A stretch of DNA of 64,000 bases, taken from positions 1-64,000 of the forward strand of contig CBFFRP010000065.1 in assembly GCA_965644295.1 (NCBI GenBank), in the 5' to 3' direction. This document shows positions 44,229-58,646 of the stretch, piece by piece. The stretch's first letter is position 1, and the number at the start of each line of letters is the position of its first letter. The translations under genes and the position numbers were made by a program. Source of the stretch: Paraphysomonas bandaiensis (taxonomy: Eukaryota > Chrysophyceae). The notes under the pieces are model-generated. The model was not told the DNA's origin and searched no databases. It saw only the letters and a list, made by a program, of their open reading frames with translations.

Positions 44229-46143
44229 CTACACTTCCTTCTCAACAGCCGGAGATGTCCAGTCCTCATCATCTGATTTCCTTTTGCGTTTCCTCCGGGA
44301 CACGTCGCCTATCTTTGAGCCACTGTATCGCTTTGTTCGCTTCCGTGCGGCCAGAATTTCTTTTAAACGGCTTTTCCCATATATCTGAGCTGACATCTGA
44401 ATTTCATGGAAAACAGAGCTACTAGTGCACTGATAGTATTCCTCGAGGCTGGAGAAGGCAGACATATCCTGCAACGGGGCGTTAATAAAAGTCTCCGACC
44501 CATAGAGGTCTCCGACCCCAGACTCAGCGTTTTGCGACCCCGACTTTCTTTTGAAGCGGGTGTACATTCTGGACTGCACGAGGTATTTATACACACGGGT
44601 GTCTGATGGACCAAATCCGCGAAATCGCTGAGGATTAAGTGCTGAGATCGCACACATAGCGGCATGATATCTACAACCATTGCAAAATATGAACAACAAT
44701 ATTTAACCTATCAGGCTGTAAAATATATCTACATATGTTGGGAAAATAATACCGATGATATGTGTGCTATTCTATGATATATACCTTGTGTATCCATCAT
44801 CAGCACCATCTCTCGCAGGCCAAGCACCACTTTCCACCTCTTGGGAATCTCTCAGATACTCCATGCCTTTTTTAAGAGAGTCATGGGTATCCTCATTGAA
44901 TCCGACAACTTTGAGGCAGTGACATATCTCTCCTACTAAGTGAACATCTCCAAATGCTATTGCACGCTTCATTTGTATTGGGGACTCAAGAAGGCTGACC
45001 TCCTGTGGAAGCAGACCAGGGCTAAGACGAAGCTCACCTGTATATACATAAGTTATTCTATTGTATGTCCATGATGTTTATACATTTCCCAACCATTATT
45101 CGACAGCACGTGTATGAGATTGAAGACCATGGTGAGTTGCTCAGACCAATCTGAGAAGGAATCACTATCTTTGCTGAACTCTACAGTATATTTCTTATAA
45201 GGTCGATACAACGGTAGAAGCTGCAGAACTCCTGCCAAGTCGACGTGGACATCGATGCCAACTTTACTAGCGTAGAAGGCATTATTCAACGCTTGAATAT
45301 ACTCGGAGTGGCCTAGAGGAGGATCGAGTGTATCTGATGTGGGGTTAAAAGAACTTGCAGGAACTAAAAAAAAGTCCTCGGCCTTGAATTTCGCAGCAGC
45401 AGCACGGACCTGAAGGGCTCCGTTAAGCACAACGACAATACTAACACTCTACAGCACCTCTTCCTTGGAATCGTGACCGATCCCCACTCTTTCCAGTGTA
45501 TATATACCCATTATAAAATCCAACACCTCATCTGAAGACGGTCCAGTTCTTTCGTTTTCTTTTTTCTTCTTTTGCGTTTTCTTTTCCGTAGTCTCCTGTT
45601 GCTCTTCCTCTTCAGCGTCTGCTTCCTCTGTATTGAGGGCAGGTAACAATGTAGGGTAGTGTTTCAACCACATTTGCGCTGCAACTTCTGTACGAAGGAG
45701 TGCAAATTTTCGTAATGGTTCCTGTCATTATCGATTTAGTGATACATTAGATCTATTATATGTTGCATAACTACAGTGTAGTGCCACACTAACTAACCAC
45801 TCACCTCAGCAGTAGTTGATACATCATAAAATGTTTGAAATATATCACTTCCAAATGTTTTAAAGTTTTCTTCATCTACAGCTAAATGCATAATAAAATT
45901 TAAACCTCTTTCAACTGCTTCAATATCTGATTCTGGTTTCTTTTCATATGATTCAGGTGCGGATAATTCATGTAATAATCTTTCTACACGATCTTCAATT
46001 GATTTTGCAGTATTTGTTTCATTAATTTCATTATTACATAAGAAATCAAATTGTTTTTTACCAGCCCACCATCTTTCCTTCCCACCAACTACACCATCAT
46101 GACTAAGAAACCCTCGTAAGAGTCTAACAAAATTAGTTTCCAT
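44229..46143 (-). CDS. Conserved-looking orphan protein, 535 aa
   Basis: Five exons (46143-45805, 45721-45458, 45409-45084, 45021-44785, 44670-44229) with introns of 83, 48, 62 and 114 bp. All phases agree. No domain was recognised. The N-terminal ~110 residues are helical with a tryptophan pair (ERWWAGKKQFDFL). Residues ~130-165 are Glu/Lys-rich and probably coiled coil. A motif YHAAMCAISALNPQRFRGFG forms across the last junction and looks conserved. The C-terminus carries nuclear-localisation-like RRKRKRK. A nuclear or nucleolar role is plausible but unproven. The exon 3 to 4 junction had an alternative; the one used has the better donor (GTATAA). Confidence 0.75.
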
Positions 46144-47376
46144 TGAATTTAATTGTGTTTAATAATAGTAATGATGGTTAAATGAATGATATGATGGAAG
46201 AGTGTGTAGATGAGTATGTATGAGGAGTTGGGTTACGGGATTATGTATATGTGATATGATGGTGTTAGATGTATGTATATATATATATGTACACTGCTGT
46301 ACTGGTCGTCCATGTATATGTGTACTGATATATACTGCTGTGTATGTGTACAGATGTGAATCCAGGTATAGTATAAAGGTACAGTGTATGGTACATATGT
46401 ACTGCTGTTCATCGTGTGCAAGTACACAGCAGTGGATATATATGGAGACAGTATACAGCAGTACACACACATATAACCTACCTGCATGTGACTGTTTATA
46501 CCACTATCTTTTCCTGATCATTGGAATCACTTCCATTCGCAACCAGTGCATAAAATCTGCTTGTTATTGCATGTGTTATATGCATCAGTAAAGTATCCAA
46601 TGTGTGAGTGTAAAGTATATCTACGACATGGTAATGTCAGCACCTATCTGTAGGTAAAACAGAGGCATATCAGCTATCCTCATTTCCCGTAGAATAAGAC
46701 GTAAAATAGCAAACAGCGAAGCTAAAACAGCACTAAATGTAAATGTTTATTATTACTCTATTAAAGTTAATACCATACTGCCAGTCGTTGTACTGTAGTC
46801 ATTGTATTTCACTAAACTTATCATCAGAATCCAATCTTCAATGGACTAATATCTCATTGACTAGATGAATAAACGACAATGTGAGCACTAATAGTAAGAT
46901 TCAAGATATATTGTCGCTATGCAATCCAAATATATCAGTTCTACTTTATCTTTCTCGTTGAAAATTTTCAGGGTCACAATCAGTGCTTTAACACGGCGAA
47001 TATTAAATACAAACTTACTCGAACATCATGCCCTAAAATTTCCGGCTGCTTCTGCAGTGGGACCATTCCACAAGGTTTATTACGACTGAATGAGAACGGT
47101 AATATTGCTTTAAGTGCAGAAATTATCGGTCAAAGGTCAAAGATATTATCCTTCTTAGTTATGACTGAGAGGAGGTTTCTGTGTGAACTATATATTTTGT
47201 AAGTTATAAAAGATATCCTCCTTCTACAAAACTATTACAATATACATATATATTTATACAATCAAGCATGTGGTGCCATATTGCTTCGAAACATAAAATT
47301 CAGCTAGATAGCTACACAACATGTTCCTGTTGTTTTCTAAAATCTGGAAAATTTGCTCACCACTTCAAAGATCTGA
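46144..47376. other. Intergenic stretch with TATG/TGTA microsatellite-like DNA
   Basis: 46190-46490 is dense in short TATATG and TGTAC repeats, which open long spurious frames on both strands. The remainder is AT-rich. No gene is supported. Confidence 0.5.
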
Positions 47377-48796
47377 TTAGCGTGAGCGCAGGGTGTGCAC
47401 TGGCCACCTTTTCCATTTGTCAGAACATTCTCCATTGACTACCACCAAGCTATCTGTGAGGTTTACAACGGGACAGGAATGATTTGGCACAACGCGAACT
47501 AATTGCCCGACCTCAACGGGAGCAGGAGAAAAGGCAGAAATATCAACCCATCCATGCTCCTCAGACAGTCGCTTCACTTCAAGTAGGGGAACACAGTCCA
47601 CAAGTCCCCGATATCGGTCAATATCAGTTGTTAGAGGTGTGTAACCAGTTTTCGAAGTAATAGGAAACACCACCCCGTAGTTACCAGACCCGGAGGAACC
47701 GTGAGCCCCCATATCACTGGAAAGAGTCTTAGAGCCAGAGTCTACAACAGTATCTCACTCATAATTAAGTGTACGATTGAATTGGAAAGAACATACTAAT
47801 CCAGCACAAAAGTCATGAAAATGATTATCACATGAAAGGCATACCTATTATAGCATACTGATCATTGACACTGATAACAGTAGCAAGAACCGTCAAGGCT
47901 ATATCGGCATAAGAAATCAAGTCCAGACGCAGAGGCGTAGTATCGTAAAAAACATAATTTCCAGGTCTTATTTCATTTAGGTCCTTGAAATCCGACCTGG
48001 CAAGCTCCGTCAGTGTGGACCCTACAGATACCAGAGAACACTGGACTCCATTCGAGGATAGCATCTCAGTACATGACCGCATCAACACAGACTCGTTATT
48101 AGCAATATCAACGCAGTCAGACCACCCCAAAGCACTGTATGCTTGGCCGGCATCTATATGAAAAAATTACAATGGAAGAAGACTCGTGATTAAAACACAG
48201 CGTACATATTCATACGGAAACGGCACACTGGACTTACGGGAGCAAATGCCTTGGAGAGATAAATCGGGTAGCGATGTGATATACTTTGCTAACTCTAGCA
48301 AATCATCACCCGGTTGTACGCCACATCGATGTAGACCGACGTCAACTTTGATAACAACCTTGATAGTCTCTCGAATATTATTGGTACGAGAGGCCTCAAC
48401 AAGTGCATCCGCTACAGCCATACTATCGACCATAATACAAAACTTCTCCATACTAGAATACTTTCTTATCGTATCAAATAACTTTTTCAGTTGCCGTTGA
48501 CATACCACAGGATAAGCTATGAAACAATCCATACCCTCTTTTATAAATACACAAGCTTCATCTACTTTTGAACACGTCACCCCTATTGCTCCAGCATTAA
48601 TTTGTTTTTTAGCAATTTCTATACATTTATGTGTTTTAACATGTGGTCTTAGTTTAAGTTGATGACGATTCGCTATAGACTGCATGGATGTTATATTCTT
48701 CGACAAGATACGCTCATCTATAACAACAGATGGGGTTTGAATTCCTTCCCAGAAAGAAGAACATGAATGATTAAGTAAACGAATAGTTCTTCTCAT
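47377..48796 (-). CDS. PLP enzyme of the D-threonine aldolase/D-serine dehydratase family
   Basis: Three exons (48796-48238, 48153-47845, 47741-47377; introns 84 and 103 bp) give 410 aa. The N-terminal TIM-barrel has the PLP-binding lysine context LRPHVKTHK near residue 54. ICSHAGQAYSALG forms across junction 1 and IIDSGSKTLSSDMG across junction 2. The C-terminal beta domain has SEEHGW and the metal-binding His and Cys in PNHSCPVVNL, typical of eukaryotic zinc-dependent D-serine dehydratase (DSD1) and D-threonine aldolase. It should degrade D-beta-hydroxy amino acids to ammonia plus pyruvate or to glycine plus aldehyde; which of these cannot be told. The short basic start (MRRTIRLLNHS) could direct it to mitochondria. 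Confidence 0.93.
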
Positions 48797-49518
48797 AGTT
48801 ATATGTTGATTGATGTCAATAGATTATAGAAGTAAGTTACTATATATTCATAACCATATAAGAATATAGAGCGACAGAGACGATCATAACCAGAGATGGA
48901 CTTGTGTATATGTTCCTGTTGAACAGCATTTTTATTATGAGAAAAGTCTCAAAATTGGGTGCTAGATATTGAAAATCCATGATTTGTTCTCTGCTGCAAT
49001 ATTCTAGAAGAATACTTTTTCTGAAATTTAATAGTAAAAATCGCATTGTCAATATTCAAAACCTAAAATTCTCCCCAAAATGCCAATTATCTGCAGTACT
49101 CTGTATACACGTTTCCTATATTTCTATACTTTTTCTTTCTATATGTTGGAATTTCTTACTTCAATTATCAAATAGACGGGTTTTTAATATGATGTATACC
49201 CTAAATATACAGTACTCTGTGTATACGAAAATTTGGGTTTATTCTGGATATGCTGTGGGTTGAAGGGGTCAAAGCAACCCTTAAGACGATTTTCGTTCTT
49301 TTCTCTGCACTGACACATACATACTTTACATCTACATCATCTACATACATACATATGTATATGGATACGCAGATCTATGGATGGATCTAGAAACAACAGC
49401 AATGAATACAACAGAATGCCTATGGGTTCATATGGAACCCTATCAGTACTGGATCTCTCCATAACAATCCCTCATAGATCCGTAGCATCGCCTATATGAA
49501 TATGCGTATATCCTTCTA
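48797..49518. other. Divergent intergenic region
   Basis: Separates the PLP enzyme (-) and the 315-aa orphan (+). AT-rich, with CATC/CATA runs near 49310-49350. No promoter motif can be named. Confidence 0.5.
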
Positions 49519-50602
49519 ATGGAATTATTTGTATTTAATCTCTTATCTCACAGTACTGTCATCAGTATAGTGGCAATTGCACTACTATCCCTCATATGGC
49601 AGTTTCATAATGAATCAGATGATTCCACATACAGTCACAATGAGAATACAGAGACAAATGAATCAGTTTTACTTCTTATTAATCCAAATGACAGAGAAAA
49701 GTTATGTAAATGAGTATAGTGTGTAACAACAACTGAAGATTTTTTTAATATATTTAATGAGTTTGAGTTTCTTAGGAAACTGAATATGCCTGTTAGTAAT
49801 GTTAGTGAGGAACCACCTGAAGCGGTAGAACAGGCGTTTAGGGACTTGGTGCGTGACAAGATTAGTATTAATAACATTCCGATTGTTATGGGAGCCAACT
49901 CAACAGTCCCAAAGAAGTTTAAGTCATATTTTCATGGTATTGTTAAGAAAGTCATTTCTGACCATGCTGTGGACAAGAAGAAACGGGACGTACTGGCGAC
50001 CCGTATATGCTGTTATCTCTCCCGTACCCGCTCCGGTGGAGACAGCCTCTTTGCTGTGAGGGATATTTTCGACTCGCCGCAGGTATGTAGTATTGTTACA
50101 TATACAGTGGATCGTGTAACATATGGTGCCATTGTCGTTTCAGCTGATAATAGCGGCCTCGCATACTGATACCCATCCTCCTACAGAATTGCAAGTAACA
50201 GATGATGGCTGGGCGACTATCACGTCAACTAGCAATTTCGATGTGTATCTGTCTGACTCTCTGCATGCTCCTGACGCCTGCGGAAGTGCCACAGATATTA
50301 TTCCTGCCCCCATTGTGACACTCTCCGTTCGACTGGACGAGGCACTCTCCCTAACTGAAAAGCAGCTTACGGATCGGAAGCCTCCATTCTCGCCCCCCTC
50401 TTCTCCTTGTAATTCCATCTCCACGGCGCCCACCTTGCCATCCCCATTAATCTCGGCTTTCTCGATATCGTCATCACTGTATGGGTCTTTGATACGAGAG
50501 AAAGCTAGTGCCATGCCAATGCTGCTCTATCGGCGCATGTCGATTGTATGCTTCGACCCTAAGGACCCCACTAGATACGTGGGCGGGATAGATGCCTTCT
50601 AG
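49519..50602 (+). CDS. Orphan protein with N-terminal membrane segment, 315 aa
   Basis: Modelled exons are 49519-49700, 49776-50082 and 50144-50602 (introns 75 and 61 bp). The second intron is certain (GTATGT...TTTCAG). The first uses an unusual GTTATG donor, picked because it alone preserves the frame; otherwise the gene starts at the ATG at 49786. Residues 5-27 are hydrophobic (FNLLSHSTVISIVAIALLSLIW), giving a single-pass or signal-anchor protein. The middle is basic (VDKKKRDVLATRICCYLSR) and residues 225-280 are Ser/Pro-rich. No family was recognised. Confidence 0.6.
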
Positions 50603-52023
50603 GCAGTGCGAGTGTCTACATAAGGGTTAGATTATATTATTTGTTGTTTAGTTCAACGTTTGTTTTATCTCTATGTATCAAAGTGAATAAGTGGTGATGT
50701 GTGCACTGCTTATCAATCTGTATGCGTCTGAAGAAAGGCACTTTTAGTATAGAGTCTCTGATGGTTTATAATTGCGACTTGTATGTTATATCTGCGCATG
50801 AAAGTTTTTTTCAAATATATGAAAGTGTCTGAGATTTAACGTCCTGTTTTATAAGATATGATGAGAAATTTAGTTTAAAATGTAATAAATGTGTTAGTAT
50901 CAACCAAACTGTGTCAGTGTGTGCCGTATCGGAATATATATGTTTATAAAATTACGAGCTGACCATCACTGATTCGTAAAGAATGTCAACCATATATGGG
51001 TTTTCATTACGGTGTGGGATGTGGGTGATATGATATTACTGTTTCGTACTGGGGTCAAAGTGTTACTAACCCTCATGCTGTCACTTAATTAGGTTTCATA
51101 ATGATAAAGTGAATGTGCGCAGCGCACATACATCCAGTTCTTCTATGCTACCAGAAAATGCGTTTGTAGCTATGATCAGTGCTATGATCAGTAGCTATAC
51201 GGCTTTAGATGACATCTATTTAATTAAGCCATCCAATCAATTGCAATTAACTGGCAACATTTACCAATAGTAATAGTTGCATGAATCAATCATTTAAAAC
51301 AAATTAATTAATCGCCAATTCTTATTGAAAACCATTTAATTGTTATACAAGCCTCTGTATATGTCTATATCTGTAAATTGCATAGTCATCAACACAGTTG
51401 TATCACAATTCTAATACAATTTCATCTCTACTGCTGTGTGTAGACATCTTGCATCACATTCTCTAATACATACTGAATGTTATCATACCGAATATAAGTG
51501 CGTATTTCACATTCGTCCTGAGCTATGATAGCTGGTGGACATACGTGCTCCTATAAGAGTAGAAAAGGCGTGTTATAGAACTCTAGATATAAGTATCTAC
51601 AACTTCGAGGAGTTTATTTGGCAGCCTAGACTCTTCTTATGATAAATTCAAGTCAACTACGGAATCAAAGCCTCTGCTTCTGACGTGGATATCAACAAAA
51701 TATATAAAGGCAATTTTCAGTTAATAGCAGTTTATTAATTTATTGAATGCAAGCCGTATTGTTTCCATATTGCGATTACTTCTTGTTTCGAGTTGAAAAT
51801 ATGTTGCGATTGACTATCTCAAATATATAACTCGTGGTAACTCTGTATTGCTTTGTACTATACTACCGATGGTTTCATACCCTCGTGGGAGCAGTAAAAC
51901 GAAGGACTTCATATCTACTTATAAAAGAGGTAGAAGTTCCGTCTATAGCCTCCTTACCAATGCAAAATATACTATTTCTAGCTACATACACATAAAAAAA
52001 GAACTTTCATAGATCCAAACAAA
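50603..52023. other. Long AT-rich intergenic stretch
   Basis: Lies between convergent genes. No coding, tRNA or repeat signal that I can support. Confidence 0.5.
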
Positions 52024-55000
52024 CTACTCGTCGATCAATTCCGAATCTTCACTGCCACTTTCGTTGCCAGAATCTTCACTGTAGTCATAATCTAAATCAC
52101 TTTCTTCGCTATCTTCAAAATCCTCATCTCCAACGATCGGAGAGAAGACCTCTCCGTCGCTACCACCAACTTCTCGATTTTCACCATCATCCTCATCATC
52201 TCCACTATCCAGTACCATAACGGCATCTTCCAACCCACTTTCGTCATCTTCATCGCCCTCATCATCCTCTGCCCACTCCTCGTCCTCTGTCTGGGCGTCA
52301 TCCGCGTCATTGTCCTGATATGCCGGCTTCTTCCTACCCACTTCTAACACACGGCAACACGAATCGGCGATCTCGTAGGCATCTCGAACAGCTCCAGCGA
52401 ACCCAACTTCAACAGTCAGCAGGTATCCCAACCCACACGGGTCACTCTGAATTGGCCCCCAAAATAGGACTCCGTCAGATTCTACTTCTTGGGTATGAAT
52501 GTGGGAGAAATTTGTGGCATCAAATGCATGGAATACACTGTGGTTGACATCTGGCCCGTCGTCCGTCACCATGAGGTCAAGGGAGTACGGAGAATACCCG
52601 AACAATACAGAACCCCCATCAGTAGAGAAGTGCGTTTCGCAGTTTTCGAGCATCTTTATCGTTTCAAGCAAAGTAAACCTGCGCATATCCCAAACTACGT
52701 TGTCAATTAGCAAACAATTCCCATTGGGGTGAAAGACACCATGCCCAGCGTAGGACAATCTGTCAAATTGCGACACCACAGCACCAGTTCGGGTGTCCCA
52801 CAAGATACCATCTGCTAGGACAATATTTTCACCACCCATACCCAGTCCAAAGCACGCATTCGAATGCCTATATGGTGGCGCACCATACATATCTGACCGC
52901 ATATTAGAGTTGAATGAGAGGACTTCTCTCCCTGACTCAACATCAAAGAGAGTTGCATGAGGACGGGAAACATATTCCGGCTGTGCTGATGGCATTCCAC
53001 AAACTGTACGCATGGACGGACTAAATATTGGCTTGCAAATACCCTCCCAGGATACGAGAGGAGCATCACAGTCAACATAGTAATCCGTGACTCCTTGAGA
53101 GTGCACACTCGTTCTCCAAATATCCGTGCGATAATTGACGATGGGCGTGAAATCTACCACCTGTCCGCTGCCACTGCACGTCATTATCAGCTGTGAGTCA
53201 ACGGAGGGCGGGGCCACAACTGCATCTATACTGTGCTCGAACTCCCACATGCCAAGCTCCTGTGAAGTGTACATGTCGAAAAGGCGCAAACTGCCACCAC
53301 GATCCCCGTCGTCATCGTGCGGTGTCGAACCACCAACCCAAACCTTCCTGGAGTCTGCTGAAAACGCGGCCGCACTCACGTGATCATCCGGTGTCTCGCC
53401 AAATACTCGCCACTGTCTATACTCACTAAACACTCGGTGCTTTAGAATGCGTGTAACATCTACACGGTTGATATCTGCCTCACCATAAGAGCGTCCCCGG
53501 TGGCGCTTATCGCCGTACAGCATACGTTGAAACAGCACATCACATAAAGACACGGAAGAGGGTGGCGGGGCGGGACACTTATGTCGAGAGAACAGAGAAA
53601 AGTTGGGAACTATACTGACAGGGTGCTGACACTGTTGGTGCTGATGTCGAAGATACGAGGTTATGATGCCACATAAAGAGACACCACCGGCGTGGCCCCC
53701 ATCCACCGTTGGCCCAATAGACCGTCGATCCCGACTCTCAGAAAAGTCCCTCTTCCTAATAGCGCGAGAGTTGTCAAAAACTCTGTTGTATGACCAGCTG
53801 GACCCACTTCCTGCCCTGGTGCGTGATCTCTGCTGTACAGGAGAGCCAAACGACATACGCTTCTTTATGCCAACACCATCACTATGGAGTTCACTGGGGC
53901 AGGGGCTACGTGAGAAGTACGATGGAGCCCGCAGAATTTCTCGGAAAGTATATGCTCGTGAGTGATTAGAGCTTCCTATTGAAGGGGTACGGGGGCGGAT
54001 ACGCGGAGAAGTCAGTTTTCTGGCCACAGGACGCTTGAGAGACTGTCCACTTTCTGACTCTGCAACCGCAGATATCTTTTGGAGCTTCAAAGGGACCCCA
54101 GTGGCGTCCGTGTGTCCACCAGTAATACCCGTTTGATCAGACCCTGGTGTAGGCGACGAGGTTGCATGTGTAACCTCATATACGGCCCCAACAGGTGAGG
54201 GTTCATCTCTTCCCCGCTTTGGTCTACCTGCGATCGGATGAACTGACGACACTGAGCGTGCCCCAGTTCCAGTATTGCAGTCTGTCACCCCATGTCTGGC
54301 TTCCAGCCCAGGGTCACCAGTAAGCCCAGCTTCCCGTTTCAGCACCGCAGCTGATTCGTAAAGCCCTTCTTCATCAAGAAACTGCTCCACTAAGTCCAAT
54401 AGCTCTCGACGACTAAATTTTATCTGCGATAGTGTTAGTTTATCAGAAGTGCGCATGTCCGAGTCGTTCTGACCTGAGTCTTGGAGGCTATCATAGCGTT
54501 CTCAATCTGGGTGTCACTGCCCCTATCTGCAACACTGTCGCTTTGTTTCATAAGGATGATAAGTGCTTCCGATGCCGTTAGGTTAGATCGCGTGCTCGAC
54601 CAGGATGCAGGAGTATGCTTGCTGGCCTCCGCAAGAAGCGAAATAAGTTTCGGCGTACATAATCGAGTTGATGCGAAGACGCGCTTCAGACACTTGGCAC
54701 CAGGCGAGTTCCATGCCTCATGGATACTAATCACAGGTGGACACAGAGAAGATAACTGTCGAACAAGACTCAGACGAGTGAGGAGAGCCCTGATATGCAT
54801 ATCCTGTGCCAGTCCCAGCAGAATCTAGAACCAAACATTCTCACAACCACAATCACAGCGTTTTGTATAAGTATACCTGGATTAGAGCAAGCCTTATGTT
54901 ATATACGTATTGTGTAATTGTACTAACGTCTAGGGCAGCGGCGAGAATATGAATACCGTTACACTTCCTAGTTACTGCGCGGGCGATACGCTGGGCCCTT

Positions 55001-57929
55001 TCTATAAGCTGTGCCGTAGATGCGCGGTAAACAGATGCCGTTGACGATGGTGACGGACAGCGTCCCTCAATTTGCCCACCCTCGATTGTTGCAGTTACTT
55101 GGGTAGTGCTGGCGATATCTGGAGAGCGGTAAAATCTCACTCGTCCAGCAGGGGTGAATCCTGTTTCTCCTCCTGTCCTAGCACATATGTCGTCGACATG
55201 AGTAGTCCTATTACCAGTTACATCTCCGGCAGAAGTGGTATGTGTGCGACCTAGTCTGGCTGGAGTTTGTGTCGAGGGGAGCGGATAAGAGGTCCTAGAA
55301 ATACGTTCTACATCCTCTGGGGACAGGTACGGAGGAAGGAGAAGGTATTCAGGAGGGGTTACCAAGGCTCTTAGAGCGTGTAAAGCATGCGCAATTACAA
55401 GCGGATCCCTTCATAAAAAAACAGAGTAATCACAGATATTCAATTTTAAACCCTTATTCACTGACCTTTTCGGAAGACGGCACGAGACATCCAATAATAT
55501 ACCGATACCATTTATAGACTCATAGGCCGAGGTGCCCTGAGGGTCATCTTGTGATGTAGCCGCTGGTCTACTGTCGACATGATCGTAGGATACAACGCCT
55601 CCATTTACATCTTCCGACCACGATGTGGGGTTGCTCACAACTAATCCAGTGTCCGTCTCCACTTGGGTAGTGACAGACATTTGCTCCAAGACAGTTGGGT
55701 TAAGAGAGAGCAGCTCTAGAGTGTGCAGTAGTAGGATCATACAATCGGAACTGCCATGAGGGAGGGTGGACTCTACTCGTAGAATATAAAGTATCAGGAA
55801 TAGGTGGCCCTCCCGCAGGACCTGCCGTAGAAGATCTGCCACCGCACTCGTCCGCCCACGTCGTCTCCCACCACCTTTATCAGGTGCATTGGGTCGATTC
55901 AACCGCACAGGTGTACACCACAACAGGTTCATAGGTCGCTGGGTGGACAAAAACGAGGGGGTACCGAAATCCCCTACCTCACCATGAGTGCTGCGTACAT
56001 CAGATACACCCACGAGATCCTCCCCCGCCTCAACCACCCCACCAGTAAGATCGTTGTACTCGATCATGTACGATCGCATGGCATGAAGTAGAGCCTCAGC
56101 CGAACCTACACAGGTACCTTCGTCATCAAAAGTTATAGCAGTATACTGCGAGGGATGCATGGCTGGAGTTACCCCAGGATCACCATGCGCAATGTCTGAA
56201 ACAGAAATAGCCACAGGGAAAGTAGGACCGGCTGCAACTCCACCCCCACACATGACCGAAACGCTCTCTGGTGAGCACTGTTCAAGGTCCATGAAGGCAC
56301 ACACTCGACTATACACTAACAGACATCTAAGGAGGTCGTCTCGCAGTTCCATGATTCGATCGCCACCAACAGATTTCAAAAAGCCAATATCAATATTCGT
56401 CTTGTTGCCACTGATAGAACATGTGGAGGGAGGGGGATGGGTAGAGGGTAGATTGCCATTTAGGTTCGAGGAAGTAGGAACCGTCCTTCCACTCTGTTCA
56501 CCGTCAGAGTCAGCCACATCAGACTGATCGTCACTGGGCACGTAGAATACGCACTGACGCAAAAGATGGAACAGCAGCCGCGGTCCATCACCCTCACAAA
56601 ACAAAGACACTGAGGGGCGGTAAGAAAGTGCCTCTACCAGAAAACAAACTGCATTCTCTCGAGCCCTAAAGCCTACCCCCGAACGAAGCAGCGACAGAGC
56701 GAGTGATATACAGAGACTTAGCTCTTGCCGTCTTCGCCTGATGACCTTTTCCATTGCCTGAGAGTGGGAGGCCAGGGTAAAGAGGCACCCCGAAATTGCT
56801 CCGTCTACAAGAGATGAGCACGGACAGCAGCTCAGGTGCTGTAACAGATCCAGACCCTGCTGCTCGATAACTTCAAGAGCCAACTTCCGATGAGCCATAG
56901 CCTTCTCGAGTAGGTGCGTGCCGCTCATCACCAAACATGGGGATATACATGTTGCTGCATATTCACCTGGAGCAGCGGGGGTGCATCCGATTCGCACCAA
57001 CTCCATCGCTTTGCTCGTGATACTATGGGAGAGCAGAAAAGCGAGAATATCCAACACATCCGCCACACAAGCCAGTAGCGAGAGAGTCGATTGAGCAACC
57101 CAGTCCCACTCCCCCGCCCCCCATTCGCCTATGGGACCCTCTCGAACACCTGTGTATGGTTCCGAGTCAGATGGACGAGGCAGCTCTTTAGGGTGTACTC
57201 GGTGTGTCAGATTGGTAGAATTATCTACTATATAGCGATAGGCTGCGCTCAGGTTATCAACAAGCCTGCTCAGTACTGCCTGGTCCCCAACAATAGTATC
57301 CAAAAATGATCTATCCCTTTCTGCAACGAGAAATGCAAGAGAGGATGCATAGGTACTCAGCGCGACGTTATCACTGCGCAGCATTTCCAAAAGTCTATCA
57401 GTATCATCGCGGATTTCGGCAGCCACAGGGGTCGAGAGTACACATGATGTGATAAACCGAATAGCGGCCATCTGATACAGCTCATTTCGAGATTTGTATA
57501 ATTGGGTTGCAATATCACAAAAACGGAAAAGATAATCGCCTAGTATGAATGAGTACCTCTCAGCCAAATTCCCATAATTTTGAGAAATTTCCAGTGACGA
57601 TCCAGGGGTTTGAAAGAAGATATCTCGTGCTTCCTCGCAAAGCTCTGACAAATAATTCAAGCTACGACATTGCTCATCTTTATCATCTGCCTGTGCCTCT
57701 TGAAGGTGATCACACCCTATGAGTACGATCACATCATATCAGAAGATAATCATACATATATATACATATATATATACATATCTATGAGAACTATCAACTC
57801 ACACATATCACACCTCACAAGTCACATATAGTATATAAACATCTAAAACTACTCATATCTTATCTTACATTCCGCAAACACAGCAACCCTGTGATAAGTG
57901 AACTCAAGATCAGGTACAGACGAGTCCAT
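52024..57929 (-). CDS. DCAF1: DCAF1 (VprBP) homolog, CUL4-DDB1 substrate receptor, 1,864 aa
   Basis: Five exons (57929-57869, 57716-55466, 55408-54877, 54824-54474, 54423-52024; introns 152, 57, 52 and 50 bp). The layout is exactly that of DCAF1: a long N-terminal helical/armadillo-like region, a central LisH motif split by intron 4 (IKFSRRELLDLVEQFLDEEG), C-terminal WD40 repeats with two WDxR (DWD) boxes (LWDTRTGAV and VWDMRRFTL, next to GVFHPNG), and a very acidic C-terminal tail. DCAF1 docks substrates on the CRL4 ubiquitin ligase through DDB1 and works in the nucleus in replication and cell-cycle control. It is longer than the ~1,500-aa animal protein because of S/T-rich linkers. The first small exon is supported only by phase. 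Confidence 0.95.
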
Positions 57930-58646
57930 AACGCTTATCTATCAGTATATACGCTGGAGAGCTAATGGGACCATATAGATACTGTCAGAGACCACTGCTG
58001 TGTCACTCAAGGTGATTGTCACACAGGTTATATACAGTGAACTCAGATATGGTAGGAGGTTGAAAGAAATGGACAATGGGATGTATGCTTCTATATATGG
58101 AGAGAGATGACAGACTGCTGTGTATAATCTGGAATCAATCCCGCCCAATAAAATCCCGCCATACATACAAGTATGTGACTTTTCCTCACTTCTATACCAT
58201 CCACTTCAGAAAATCCCTAATATTCTACTATAATAAATAAATACTTCAATATATTCTATAGTTTTGAGTTCTTGTTGTCTAAAAATTCCTCTTTTCCGAG
58301 AGAGAACAGTAATACCACTACGATACAGCTGTAGTACTGCAACACAGCAACTCACCACCAGTCTTTTTTTGGCCATATTCTGATATATGTGTGTATAGAG
58401 ATGAGATCTATAGGCTATAGGAGATGACGTATGATAGGTGTATACCGGTATACTATGAGCGAGGGAGCGTGTCTATACGTAATCGTAGTATGTACAGCAG
58501 TTTATAGGTAGACGGTGTGGTGCAGCCAATAGTATAGCGAGGTCCTGTACCGGCCTGTGAAGGTGTTCTTAAACCCTCATCTCTCACAGTATATTATTAT
58601 ATTATCGAGCATATAAATCCAGTACAAATAATAAGCAAGTAACGTG
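57930..58646. other. Divergent intergenic region
   Basis: Separates the starts of the DCAF1 (-) and prolidase (+) genes, so both promoters must lie here. TATA-like and CTCA-rich stretches are present but not diagnostic. Confidence 0.5.

Noticed and set aside
46159-46591. Overlapping frames rich in Tyr, Ile and His on both strands
   Set aside because: Composition follows TATG/TGTA simple repeats; no start context or splice partners.
57720-57732. GTG start for the DCAF1 frame at 57732
   Set aside because: It follows an in-frame stop and sits in the acceptor region of an intron; a small ATG exon at 57929-57869 joins in phase.
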